A DNA stretch of 64,000 nucleotides, taken from positions 4,851,501 through 4,915,500 of the forward strand of contig NZ_CP126980.1 of NCBI RefSeq assembly GCF_030252345.1. The letters are read 5' to 3'. The notes beneath the pieces were generated by a model. That model made no database searches. It worked only from the letters and a program-made list of their open reading frames with translations, and was not told the origin of the DNA. This DNA is from Actinoplanes oblitus (GTDB lineage Bacteria > Actinomycetota > Actinomycetes > Mycobacteriales > Micromonosporaceae). Of the stretch, positions 23,440-31,743 are shown piece after piece (the first letter of the stretch is position 1; every line of letters starts with the position of its first letter). The position numbers were made by a program, and so were the translations under genes.

Positions 23440-23994
23440 ATGCTCGCGGGGTGGCATTTTCTCTTCGGTACGATCGTCGGCGCCGTCGTCCTCGCGACGG
23501 CGGGGTTGCCGCTGGCCGGGCTGGTGGTGTGGGTCCTGGCCCGCCGGCGGGGCGCGGTGCGGACCGCGCTGGCCGAGGTCGGCATCGTCTACGGGACGGT
23601 GCCCTGGCTCTGGATGATCATGCTGCCGGGCAGGCGGGCCGGGGTGAACCTGGTGCCGTTGCGCGACCTGGCGATCGTCGTCGCGGCCGGTCCGGTGACG
23701 GCGACCGTCCAGATCGTCGGCAACCTGCTGGTGTTCGCGGCGCTCGGGTTCTTCGCGCCGATCCGGTTCGCGGCGCTGGCCTCCGTGCCGCGGATTCTGG
23801 CGCTCGGCGCGGCCGGCTCCGCACTGGTCGAGGTCGCGCAGTACGTGCTGCGCCTGGACCGGGTCTCCTCGGTGGACGACGTGCTGCTCAACGCGGCCGG
23901 CGCGGGACTGGCCGCGCTGGCGTCGCGTCGCTGGTGGTGTGCCGAGCCGGTGCTACCTGAGGTACCCGGCGAGCGGGATGCCCTGCTCCCGTAG
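23440..23994 (+). CDS. VanZ-like membrane protein
   Basis: About 184 residues from the ATG at 23440. Four to five hydrophobic segments and the VanZ core are visible: VNLVPLRDL near the middle, then IVGNLLVFAALGFFAPI and the acidic ending LVEVAQYVLRLDRVSSVDDVLLN split across helices, with the NxxG-type last helix. VanZ homologues alter teicoplanin susceptibility in some Gram-positives; most actinomycete members are uncharacterised. Its last 42 bases overlap the convergent esterase gene. Confidence 0.82.
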   Translation: MLAGWHFLFGTIVGAVVLATAGLPLAGLVVWVLARRRGAVRTALAEVGIVYGTVPWLWMIMLPGRRAGVNLVPLRDLAIVVAAGPVTATVQIVGNLLVFAALGFFAPIRFAALASVPRILALGAAGSALVEVAQYVLRLDRVSSVDDVLLNAAGAGLAALASRRWWCAEPVLPEVPGERDALLP

Positions 23995-24780
23995 CGCGGT
24001 GGCGATCAGCCCGGCGATCTGTTTCGCGCCGGCCGCCTCGAAGTGGGTGTGGTCGTTGCAGAAGAACGCGCCGACCGCGCCGGTGGTGTAGTCGCCGTTG
24101 TTCGGGCAGAGCCGGAGCCGGTTGTACAGCGCGACGCTGCGGGCGTGCAGGTCGATCACCGGTACGCCGTTGGCCGCTGCCGCGTCCTTGGTCTCGGTGA
24201 CGAAGCCGCGGTTGCCGACCGCCGTGCTGCCGCTGCAGGTGATGGCGGCCACCGGGGTGACCAGGATCGGGCGTACGCCGCGGGCCTTGGCGGCCGACGC
24301 CATCACGCCGAGCAGCTCCTTGAAGCGCGCCGGGCCCACGTGCCGCGGGCACGCCGGGTCGCCGTCGTTGATGCCGAACTGGACGATCAGGTAGTCGCCG
24401 GCGGCGAACCCGGTCAGCATCGCCGTCCACCGTGAGCTGTACGCGGTCGAGCTGAGCGCGCACTCCCCGGCGGCGTTCTTGGTGCCGGTCACGTTGCCCT
24501 CGTAGAGCCACGTCTGGATGCTGCGCCCGCCGACCGCGCTGTTGCGCACCGTGGCGTCGGTGGTGAGGTACGACGGGAACTGGCTGCCCCAGCCGATCGG
24601 GCAGGTGCTGGCGTTCATCATCGTCGAGTCGCCGGCCATCCACACCTTGATGGCCGGAGCGGCGGCGGCCGGCCGGGTCGTGCCGCACGGCGCGGCGGCC
24701 GCCGGCGTGGTGCTGATACCGGAGACGGCGGCCGCGGTGGTCAGCGTGGCGGCGGCCAGCGCCGCGAGGAAGGTCTTCAT
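23953..24780 (-). CDS. secreted SGNH esterase, CE12 rhamnogalacturonan acetylesterase-like
   Basis: A 275-residue secreted enzyme. Signal peptide to about residue 30 (AAAA/PCG). SGNH block I is MAGDSTMM (S52 nucleophile), block III FGINDGD, and block V NDHTHFE, whose His completes the triad; the DSTMM and DHTHF spellings are those of CE12 enzymes that deacetylate pectin backbones. Its ATG overlaps the stop of the upstream CE2-like gene (ATGA), so the two esterases form a coupled operon. Confidence 0.87.
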   Translation of the reverse strand: MKTFLAALAAATLTTAAAVSGISTTPAAAAPCGTTRPAAAAPAIKVWMAGDSTMMNASTCPIGWGSQFPSYLTTDATVRNSAVGGRSIQTWLYEGNVTGTKNAAGECALSSTAYSSRWTAMLTGFAAGDYLIVQFGINDGDPACPRHVGPARFKELLGVMASAAKARGVRPILVTPVAAITCSGSTAVGNRGFVTETKDAAAANGVPVIDLHARSVALYNRLRLCPNNGDYTTGAVGAFFCNDHTHFEAAGAKQIAGLIATALREQGIPLAGYLR

Positions 24781-25787
24781 GAGAGGGCTCCGGCGAGGAT
24801 CGGGGCCAGCCGGTCGGTGATCGCCCGGTGGCCTTTGTCGTTGGGGTGCACCGAGTCGCTGAGGCCGTCCGCCGGCAGCCAGCCGGTCGTGTCGACGTAG
24901 AACACGTTCGCGTCACCGGCGGCGTTGCGAGCTTGCACCGCGGCGCGCGTCTCCGTCGCGTAGCGGCCGATGAACGTACGCAAAGCAAAGATCTTGGTCG
25001 GTGGGAATTTTGCTCTGATCCTGGTCAGGAAGCTGAGATAGGTCGCCTGGAAGGTGGCGGCGCTGACGCCGTGACTCTTGTCGTTGGTGCCCAGGTTGAT
25101 CACCACGGCGGCCGGGGTGTACCTGCCGAAGTCCCACGGGTCGGTGCCGGCCTGGCCGCCGCTGGCGAGCCAGTAACGGGTCTGGTGTGCCCAGCATCCG
25201 TCGGTCGTCTCGGACAGGCACATGCCGCCGATGGCGATCTGGGTGTGGTCGGCGCCGAGCCGCTCGCCGGTCTGGAACGCGTAGTCGGTCACGGCCAGCT
25301 GACTGCTGGTGGCCCCCGCCGTGATCGAGTCACCGACGAACTCGACGAGCCGCGGGCGGGCGGGTGCCTTGACCGTGGTGGCGCCGGCGTCGAGGATCAG
25401 GCCCTGGAAGACGGCGTCGCCGGTGTAGGAGCCGGCCACCTGCCGGTAGCTGACGACCAGCGTGTGGGTGCCGGCGGCGAGCGGGGCCGGCGTCAGGTTG
25501 ATCGTGCCGGCGCCCCGGAACGCGGTGAACGCCTTGCCGTCGATGCTGGCCCACAGGTCGACGGTGTTGCGCTGCCTGAGCTTCACGGTCCGGCCGGTGA
25601 AGCCGGTCCGCAGGTAGGCGCCGGCCCAGTAGGGCACGTACGCGGCCGGGTTCGTGGTGTTCCAGCGCCCGACGAAGCTGATGTCGGGATCGGTCGGCGT
25701 GCCGTCGCCGGCGGCGCCCCGGGCCGGGGCGACCGGGGCGAGCACGCCCAGCAGCACCGCTGTGGCGATGGTTACCAGTCGTCGCAT
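24777..25787 (-). CDS. secreted SGNH esterase, CE2-like
   Basis: A 336-residue secreted enzyme. Signal peptide ends near ARGAAG (residue 25). Residues 30-145 form a beta-rich jelly-roll domain (VGRWNTTNPAAYVPYWAGAY onward), then an SGNH hydrolase with GDSITAG (S154), an INLGTND block III and DSVHPNDKGH at the end. This two-domain layout is that of CE2 deacetylases acting on xylan or glucomannan decorations. First gene of the esterase operon; a GGGAGCGCTCCC palindrome lies 21 bases upstream. Confidence 0.87.
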   Translation of the reverse strand: MRRLVTIATAVLLGVLAPVAPARGAAGDGTPTDPDISFVGRWNTTNPAAYVPYWAGAYLRTGFTGRTVKLRQRNTVDLWASIDGKAFTAFRGAGTINLTPAPLAAGTHTLVVSYRQVAGSYTGDAVFQGLILDAGATTVKAPARPRLVEFVGDSITAGATSSQLAVTDYAFQTGERLGADHTQIAIGGMCLSETTDGCWAHQTRYWLASGGQAGTDPWDFGRYTPAAVVINLGTNDKSHGVSAATFQATYLSFLTRIRAKFPPTKIFALRTFIGRYATETRAAVQARNAAGDANVFYVDTTGWLPADGLSDSVHPNDKGHRAITDRLAPILAGALS

Positions 25788-25808
25788 GACACCTCGTCTC
25801 CTCTTGGC

Positions 25809-25820
25809 GGGAGCGCTCCC
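25809..25820. promoter_or_regulatory. CebR-like box upstream of the esterase operon
   Basis: GGGAGCGCTCCC followed by A; matches 13 of 14 bases of the actinobacterial CebR operator TGGGAGCGCTCCCA. It suggests cello-oligosaccharide control of the two esterases, although no cebR gene is in the window. Confidence 0.75.
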
Positions 25821-25866
25821 ATCGTCGCGCCGAGAATTATCGATGTCAATCGATACCCAAGAGGGG

Positions 25867-25894
25867 GCGCCCGCCGGCCGCAGCCGGCGGGCGC
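25867..25894 (-). terminator. strong hairpin after the S37 peptidase gene
   Basis: GCGCCCGCCGGC (25867-25878), loop CGCA, GCCGGCGGGCGC (25883-25894): perfect 12-bp stem, 6 bases beyond the end of the minus-strand gene. Confidence 0.85.
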
Positions 25895-25900
25895 GACGGA

Positions 25901-27289
25901 TCAGGGCAGGCGGCGGCGGTCGCCGATCATGTCGTCGAGTGGCAGGTCCAGGGCCCGCACGCCGGCCAGGGTGGCCGGAACGCCGGCCCAGCGGCGCAGC
26001 ATGGCGGTGGCCGCGGCGGCGTCCGCCGGGGTCAAGCCGGCGATCTTCGCGCCGTGGTTGGCGCCCGGCGCCACGTACCGGGCGGAGTCACGCCTGCTCG
26101 GGGTGAAGCGCTCGGCACTCCACGGGTCGTTCTCGCCGTAGACGAACAGCATCCGCTCGGCGGCGGTCCGCACCCACAGGTCGACGTCGATCATCGGCAG
26201 CGGGTCGTGCTGACGCCGCAGCTCCGGCGGGAGCGACGAGTTCGCGGTGTAGATGCCGGGGTGGTGCCGCAGCCCGCGCAGGTGCTCGAAGCGCAGGCTG
26301 GGCCAGCCCAGCTGACCCGCCGCCTGGTAGTAGTACGGCCAGTACGGCTCCAGGCCCTGGTCGGTGTAGAAGCTCCAGCCGGCCACCGTGTCGATCCAGG
26401 TGTACAGCTCGTCGTCGGTCGCCGTGGTGGCCGGCACCGTCGCGCAGTCCGCGGCCGTGCTGTACTGCCAGAACGCCCACACCGAGTCGAGCACCGTCAT
26501 CTCGAACGAGCGGTCGGCGGTGCCGATCGAGCCGCCGAACGTCCAGCCCTGCGCTGCCGCGTCCGCCTCCAGGTGGGCGACGAGCCGGTCGCGGCGCCGC
26601 AGCGCCTCCCGCTGGACACCGTCCAGGGCGGCCCGGCAGGACGCGGTGCCGACCCGGTCGAAGAACCTGTCGTACGCCGTGTCGGCCGGGTTGATCACGT
26701 CGTCCGGCGCCACGTAGGCGACCACGCCGTCGACGTCGTCCGGGTAGAACCTGCGGTGGTAGACCGAGGTCATGCCGCCCTTGCTGCCGCCGGTCTGGAT
26801 CCAGCGTCCGGAGTAGACGCTCTTGAGCGCGGTGACGAGCCGGTGCTCGTCGCTGGCCTCCTGCCAGATGGTCAGGTCCGACCAGTCGGCCGGGACGGGC
26901 CGTGACGGGGTGAAGAAGCGGTGTTCGAGCGAGACCTGGTTGGCCCCGAGCAGGGCGGTCGGCTCGGTCTGGGTCGGCCGGGGGCTGGCGGCCAGCCCGT
27001 ACCCGTTGGTGTACAGCACGGTGGGGGAGCTCGCCGACCGGTGCAGCAGGGTCAGCCGCTGCTCGTAGCCGCCCCGGGAGGGGTGGTGATGGTCGGCCGG
27101 CTGGCGGTAGGTCAGGACGAAGAACCGGTAACCGGTGCCCTGGGTCTCGGAGACGACGGAGAGGCCGGGGATGGCCGCCAGCTGGTCCAGCAGCGGGTCG
27201 TCCGCGGCGCGAGCGACGGTGGCCGGGGATAGGACCACCAGTAGCGAGGCGAGGATGGCAACGATGCGTGATCTCACGCCCGCCACCAT
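25901..27289 (-). CDS. secreted S37-family tripeptidyl aminopeptidase (PS-10 type)
   Basis: A 462-residue secreted serine peptidase. Signal peptide ends near TVARAAD (residue 29). The alpha/beta-hydrolase nucleophile motif is GGSKGGMT with S169, as in Streptomyces PS-10 enzymes of family S37; the YGENDPWS and GANHGAKI segments near the C-terminus carry the expected acid and histidine. It should remove N-terminal tripeptides from extracellular proteins. It is monocistronic between the lacI gene (17 bases upstream of its start) and a strong terminator. Confidence 0.88.
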   Translation of the reverse strand: MVAGVRSRIVAILASLLVVLSPATVARAADDPLLDQLAAIPGLSVVSETQGTGYRFFVLTYRQPADHHHPSRGGYEQRLTLLHRSASSPTVLYTNGYGLAASPRPTQTEPTALLGANQVSLEHRFFTPSRPVPADWSDLTIWQEASDEHRLVTALKSVYSGRWIQTGGSKGGMTSVYHRRFYPDDVDGVVAYVAPDDVINPADTAYDRFFDRVGTASCRAALDGVQREALRRRDRLVAHLEADAAAQGWTFGGSIGTADRSFEMTVLDSVWAFWQYSTAADCATVPATTATDDELYTWIDTVAGWSFYTDQGLEPYWPYYYQAAGQLGWPSLRFEHLRGLRHHPGIYTANSSLPPELRRQHDPLPMIDVDLWVRTAAERMLFVYGENDPWSAERFTPSRRDSARYVAPGANHGAKIAGLTPADAAAATAMLRRWAGVPATLAGVRALDLPLDDMIGDRRRLP

Positions 27290-27306
27290 ATCGACGAACC
27301 GCTATC

Positions 27307-28320
27307 TCAGGTCGACCCGCGGGTGATCAGCCTGGTGGGCAGCGTGGTGGGCTCCGGTGGTGCGGCGGTGCCGGACAGCATCGCCAGCAGCGACTCGGCG
27401 GCCGCGGTGCCGATCCCGGTCTTGTCCTGCGCGACGGTGGTGAGTCCGGGAGGGATCAGCGCCGCCACCTCGATGTCGTCGAAGCCGACGATGGCGATGT
27501 CGGCCGGCACGCGCAGGCCCGCCTCGTGCACGGCGCGCAGCGCGCCGACCGCCATCTCGTCACCGGCGGCGAACACCGCGGTCGGCCGCGGATAGCGGGC
27601 GAGCAGCTGTTTCATCGCGGCGTGGCCGCTGTCCAGGTACCAGTCGCCGGACACGACGGCATCCTCGGCGAGCGGCACGCCGGCCTCGGCGAGCGCCGCG
27701 CGGAACCCGTCCAGCCGTTGCACGGCGGGGTAGGCCGGCAGCGGCCCGGTGATGGTGGCGATCCGCCGGTGTCCGCGTTCGATCAGGTGCTGCGCGGCCA
27801 GCCGGCCGCCACCGGTGTTGTCCGACGTGATGTACGTGCAGGTCGGCCCGGTGTAGCGCAGGTCGAGGGCGACGCACGGCACCGCGGCGTCGGCGAGGGC
27901 CAGCACGGCCGGGTCCCGGCTGCCGTTGTCGATGATCACCACGCCGTCGACGTTGTGCCGCTGCACCGCGCGCAGGAACCGCTGCTCGCGGTCGAGCCCC
28001 GGGCTCTGGTCCGGAGCGAGCATCAGCAGGTGCAGCCCGTGCGCGCTCAGCGCGCTCTTCAGTGCGACCAGGATGTCCTGCAGGAACGGGTGCCGCCAGC
28101 CGGGGCGGCGGTGGTCGGTGTCCCAGACCAGGCCGACCATGTTGGACTTCTTGGTGGCCAGGGTCCGGGCCGACTCGTTCGGCAGGTAGCCGATCTCGGC
28201 GGCGATGCCGAGCACGAGCTGGCGGGTCTGCTGGCTGACCACCTCCGGGGTGTTGAAGACCCGGGACACGGTGGCGACGGAAACGCCGCACCGGCGTGCT
28301 ACTTCCCTGATGCTCGACAC
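27307..28320 (-). CDS. LacI-family repressor of the GH1 sugar operon
   Basis: A 337-residue LacI/GalR regulator. The HTH is SIREVARRCGVSVATVSRVF at residues 3-22, followed by a periplasmic-binding-protein-like sugar domain (NMVGLVWDTDHRRPGW onward). It diverges from the binding protein/permease/beta-glucosidase operon. The same 14-bp sequence TGTAACCGGTTTCA lies 14 bases upstream of its own start and twice, as a head-to-head pair, before the operon, which indicates repression of both. Confidence 0.92.
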   Translation of the reverse strand: MSSIREVARRCGVSVATVSRVFNTPEVVSQQTRQLVLGIAAEIGYLPNESARTLATKKSNMVGLVWDTDHRRPGWRHPFLQDILVALKSALSAHGLHLLMLAPDQSPGLDREQRFLRAVQRHNVDGVVIIDNGSRDPAVLALADAAVPCVALDLRYTGPTCTYITSDNTGGGRLAAQHLIERGHRRIATITGPLPAYPAVQRLDGFRAALAEAGVPLAEDAVVSGDWYLDSGHAAMKQLLARYPRPTAVFAAGDEMAVGALRAVHEAGLRVPADIAIVGFDDIEVAALIPPGLTTVAQDKTGIGTAAAESLLAMLSGTAAPPEPTTLPTRLITRGST

Positions 28321-28333
28321 GGTGACGCCCCTA

Positions 28334-28347
28334 TGTAACCGGTTTCA
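28334..28347. promoter_or_regulatory. LacI operator at the lacI promoter
   Basis: TGTAACCGGTTTCA, a 14-bp near-palindrome identical to the left half of 28544-28571; suggests autoregulation. Confidence 0.85.
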
Positions 28348-28543
28348 TCACCGTAACAGGGCGATGTCGTGGCGGTCAACACCGGTCGATCTCGTTACCG
28401 TCTCGTGACTTGACATCGGACCCATTGATGTAGGCAAACTCTTGCCTCGAGGACGCACCCCGTCCCGTGAGATCTTCCGGCCGCGTACCCAGACCGGCTG
28501 TCGGCACCTCGGTTCACCCTTGCGACTTTCTTGCTCTGCCTCG

Positions 28544-28571
28544 TGTAACCGGTTTCATGAAACCGGTTACA
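28544..28571. promoter_or_regulatory. double LacI operator, 28-bp perfect palindrome
   Basis: TGTAACCGGTTTCA followed directly by its reverse complement TGAAACCGGTTACA. Each half is itself an operator-like near-palindrome centred on CCGG. It ends 11 bases before the GGGGAG ribosome site of the binding-protein gene. Confidence 0.9.
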
Positions 28572-28594
28572 TCGAATGACTTGGGGAGATGTAC

Positions 28595-29860
28595 ATGCGT
28601 TTGTCTCGATCGGCGCGCGTCGTCGCGGCGGCTGCGGCCACCGCGCTGGCGCTGACCGCCTGCGGCTCCGGCAGCGGTGGCGACAGCGGCAGCGACAAGA
28701 TCACCTTGTCGGTCAGCCTGTTCGGCAACTTCGGCTACCAGGAGCTCTACAAGCAGTACGAGAAGGACCACCCGAACATCAAGATCCAGGAGCGGACGGC
28801 GGACTACAACGCCCACCACCGCGACCTGGCCACCCACCTGGCCACCAACGCGGGCGCCGCGGACATCGAGGCGGTCGACACCGGCTTCATCGCCCAGATG
28901 CGCGAGGTCGGCAAGCAGTTCACCGACCTGGGCACCGAGCGCGAGTCGGAGTACCTGCCGTGGAAGTGGCAGGCGTCGCTGACCAAGGACGGCCAGCAGA
29001 TCGGGTACGGCACCGACGTCGGCGGCCTGGCCATCTGCTACCGCCGTGACCTGTTCCAGCAGGCCGGCCTGCCCGCCGACCGGGACCAGGTCTCCGCGGC
29101 GTGGGCGTCCGGCTGGGACAAGTACATCGAGCTCGGCCAGCAGTTCACCAAGAAGGCGCCGAAGGGCACCGCGTTCTTCGACGGCGGCGGCGCGCTCTAC
29201 AACGCGGTCATCGGCCAGGCGCCGGTCGGCTTCTACAACCCGGACAACACCGTCGTGGTGTCCACCAACCCGGAGGTCCGCAAGGCCTGGGACCTGGTCG
29301 TCAAGGCGATCCAGGCGAACCTCTCGGCCAAGCTGGTGGAGAGCTCGCCGGAGTGGAACAACGGCTTCGCCAAGGGCCAGTTCGCCACCATCGCCTGCCC
29401 CGCGTGGATGATGGCCAAGATCAAGGACCAGTCCAAGGCGTACGCCGGGAAGTGGGACGTGGCTGCCGTGCCCGGTGGCGGCGGCAACTGGGGCGGCTCG
29501 TACCTGACCGTGCCGAAGCAGGGCAAGCACGTCGACGAGGCCAAGAAGCTCGCCGCCTGGCTGACCGCTCCCGACCAGCAGGCCAAGGTCTTCACCACGC
29601 AGGGCCTGCTGCCGTCCATCCCGGCGCTCTACGACAAGCCGGAGGTCGGGGCGCTCAAGGACCCGTTCTTCAACAACGCGCCGGTCGGCAAGATCTTCAC
29701 CACCGCCGCCAAGGAGTTGAAGCCGCAGTACCAGGGCCCGCGGGCCGGCGACATCCAGACCGCGATCCGTGACGGCCTGCTCCGCGTCGAGCAGGGCAAG
29801 CAGAGCTCCGACCAGTCCTGGACGCAGACCGTCAGCGACGTCGAGCGTCTCGCCAAGTAA
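28595..29860 (+). CDS. ABC transporter sugar-binding lipoprotein
   Basis: About 421 residues from the ATG at 28595, six bases after GGGGAG; the ATG at 28589 touches that site and is rejected. Lipobox LTAC places the lipidated cysteine at residue 23. The rest is a family 1 extracellular solute-binding protein (YGTDVGGLAICYRRDLFQQA, then MMAKIKDQSKAYAGKWDVAA and GGSYLTVPKQGKH). With a downstream GH1 enzyme the ligand is likely cellobiose or another beta-glucoside. It is separated from the permeases by a strong hairpin. Confidence 0.9.
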   Translation: MRLSRSARVVAAAAATALALTACGSGSGGDSGSDKITLSVSLFGNFGYQELYKQYEKDHPNIKIQERTADYNAHHRDLATHLATNAGAADIEAVDTGFIAQMREVGKQFTDLGTERESEYLPWKWQASLTKDGQQIGYGTDVGGLAICYRRDLFQQAGLPADRDQVSAAWASGWDKYIELGQQFTKKAPKGTAFFDGGGALYNAVIGQAPVGFYNPDNTVVVSTNPEVRKAWDLVVKAIQANLSAKLVESSPEWNNGFAKGQFATIACPAWMMAKIKDQSKAYAGKWDVAAVPGGGGNWGGSYLTVPKQGKHVDEAKKLAAWLTAPDQQAKVFTTQGLLPSIPALYDKPEVGALKDPFFNNAPVGKIFTTAAKELKPQYQGPRAGDIQTAIRDGLLRVEQGKQSSDQSWTQTVSDVERLAK

Positions 29861-29871
29861 GCCCACCCCGT

Positions 29872-29901
29872 CCGGCCGGCGGCCACCCGGCCGCCGGCCG
29901 G
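29872..29901 (+). promoter_or_regulatory. intercistronic hairpin between binding protein and permease
   Basis: CCGGCCGGCGGCC (29872-29884), loop ACCC, GGCCGCCGGCCGG (29889-29901): a perfect 13-bp stem with no T run. In sugar ABC operons such hairpins protect the binding-protein message or attenuate the permease genes. Confidence 0.75.
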
Positions 29902-29923
29902 CTCCGGCGACGAAGGATCGACA

Positions 29924-30838
29924 ATGGCGCTCAAAGCCACCTTGAACCGGCTCGACGCGAAGGGCTCGCCCTACCTCTACGTGGTGCCGTTCTTCCTGCT
30001 CTTCGGCATCTTCGGGCTGTACCCGCTGATCTACACCGGGTACGTGTCGTTCAACGACTGGAACCTGCTCGACGGCGGCGAACACCAGTGGGTGGGCCTG
30101 GCGAACTACCGCGAGATGCTGCAGGACGCGTACTTCTGGAACTCGCTCGGCAACACGCTGAGCATCTGGGTGCTCTCCACGGTGCCGCAGCTGCTCGCCG
30201 CCCTCTGGATCGCCCACCTGCTCAACCACAAGCTGCGCGCCCGCACCAGCCTGCGGATGGGCGTGCTGCTGCCCAACATCACCTCGATCGTGGCCGTGAC
30301 CATCGTCTTCACCCAGCTCTTCGGCCGCGACTTCGGCATGATCAACTGGCTGCTCGGCCTGGTCGGCGTCGGGCCGATCGACTGGCAGGCCGACACCTGG
30401 AGCTCGCACCTGGCCATCGCGACCATCGTGATCTGGCGCTGGACCGGCTACAACGCGCTGATCTACCTGGCCTCGATGCAGGCCATCCCGCACGACCTGT
30501 ACGAGGCCGCCGAGCTCGACGGCGCGTCGTCGACCCAGCAGTTCTGGCGGATCACCGTGCCGAACCTGCGCCCCACCATCATCTTCACCACCGTCATCTC
30601 CACCATCGGCGGCCTGCAGATCATCGCCGAGCCGCTGCTGTTCGCCGGGACCTCGACGCCCACCGGCGGCTCCGACCGCCAGTTCCAGACCATCGCGCTG
30701 TTCATGTACGAGCAGGGCTTCCGGGAGTTCCGGTTCGGTTACGCCTCGGCGATCGCCTGGACCCTGTGCCTGATCATCGCCGTCTTCGCGATCGCCAACT
30801 TCCTGCTGACCCGGCGCATCGCCAACGACGAGGAGTAG
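29924..30838 (+). CDS. ABC sugar transporter permease (MalF/CebF type)
   Basis: A 304-residue permease with six membrane helices. The EAA cytoplasmic loop that docks the ATPase is DLYEAAELDGASSTQQFWRI, about 80 residues before the C-terminus. It starts 63 bases after the binding-protein stop, after the hairpin. No ATPase gene is in the operon, as usual for actinobacterial oligosaccharide systems that share an MsiK-type ATPase encoded elsewhere. Confidence 0.92.
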   Translation: MALKATLNRLDAKGSPYLYVVPFFLLFGIFGLYPLIYTGYVSFNDWNLLDGGEHQWVGLANYREMLQDAYFWNSLGNTLSIWVLSTVPQLLAALWIAHLLNHKLRARTSLRMGVLLPNITSIVAVTIVFTQLFGRDFGMINWLLGLVGVGPIDWQADTWSSHLAIATIVIWRWTGYNALIYLASMQAIPHDLYEAAELDGASSTQQFWRITVPNLRPTIIFTTVISTIGGLQIIAEPLLFAGTSTPTGGSDRQFQTIALFMYEQGFREFRFGYASAIAWTLCLIIAVFAIANFLLTRRIANDEE

Positions 30839-30843
30839 CCGCC

Positions 30844-31743
30844 GTGACCGTTCTCGCCAACCCGCCGGCGACCCGTACCGAGCCGCCCGCCGCGCCGAGA
30901 CGCCGGGCGAACCGCCGTGGCTTCGGCTTCCCGCGCCGCGGCTCGGTCTGGACCTATGCCGCCCTGCTGGCCATCGTGGCCGGCTCGCTGTTCCCGCTCT
31001 ACTGGTCGTTCGTGGTGTCGTCGCAGACCAGCGAGGCGGTCGCGAAGACGCCGCCGGTGCTGATCCCGGGTGGCCACCTGTTCGACAACATCGCCCGGGT
31101 CTTCGACAGCACCAACTTCGGCAAGGCGCTGCTCAACTCGTTCATCGTCAGCGGGTCGATCACCATCTCGGTGGTGTTCTTCTCCACGCTGGCCGGGTTC
31201 GCCTTCGCCAAGCTCAAGTTCCGTGGCCGCAAGCTGCTGCTGGTCCTGGCTATCGGCACCTCGATGGTGCCGCAGCAACTCGGCATCATCCCGCTCTACA
31301 TGCTGATGACCAAGCTCGGCTGGACCGACCAGCTCGCCGCCGTGATCGTGCCCGGCCTGGTCACCGCGTTCGGCGTCTTCTTCATGACCCAGTACCTCGG
31401 CCGGGCCGTCCCCGACGAGCTGCTGGAGGCCGGCCGGATGGACGGTTGCACCACGTTCGGCCTGTACTGGCACGTGGTGCTGCCGGCCGCCCGGCCGGCG
31501 GCCGCGGTGCTCGGCCTGTTCACCTTCATGCAGGCCTGGAACGACTTCTTCTGGCCGCTGGTGGTGCTGCAGAACAACGCCACCGTGCAGGTCGCCCTGT
31601 CGTCGCTGGCCAGCGGCTACACCACCGACTACACGCTGACCCTGACCGGCACGCTGCTGGCCACGCTCCCGATCCTGGTGATCTTCATCGTCCTCGGCCG
31701 GCAGATCGTCGGCGGCATCATGCAAGGAGCGATCAAAGGTTGA
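30844..31743 (+). CDS. ABC sugar transporter permease (MalG/CebG type)
   Basis: About 299 residues from the GTG at 30844, five bases after the preceding stop; the frame is open much further upstream but that part is antisense-like noise over the first permease. Arg-rich N-terminus, six membrane helices, and EAA loop DELLEAGRMDGCTTFGLYWH. Pairs with the upstream permease to form the channel. Confidence 0.92.
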   Translation: MTVLANPPATRTEPPAAPRRRANRRGFGFPRRGSVWTYAALLAIVAGSLFPLYWSFVVSSQTSEAVAKTPPVLIPGGHLFDNIARVFDSTNFGKALLNSFIVSGSITISVVFFSTLAGFAFAKLKFRGRKLLLVLAIGTSMVPQQLGIIPLYMLMTKLGWTDQLAAVIVPGLVTAFGVFFMTQYLGRAVPDELLEAGRMDGCTTFGLYWHVVLPAARPAAAVLGLFTFMQAWNDFFWPLVVLQNNATVQVALSSLASGYTTDYTLTLTGTLLATLPILVIFIVLGRQIVGGIMQGAIKG

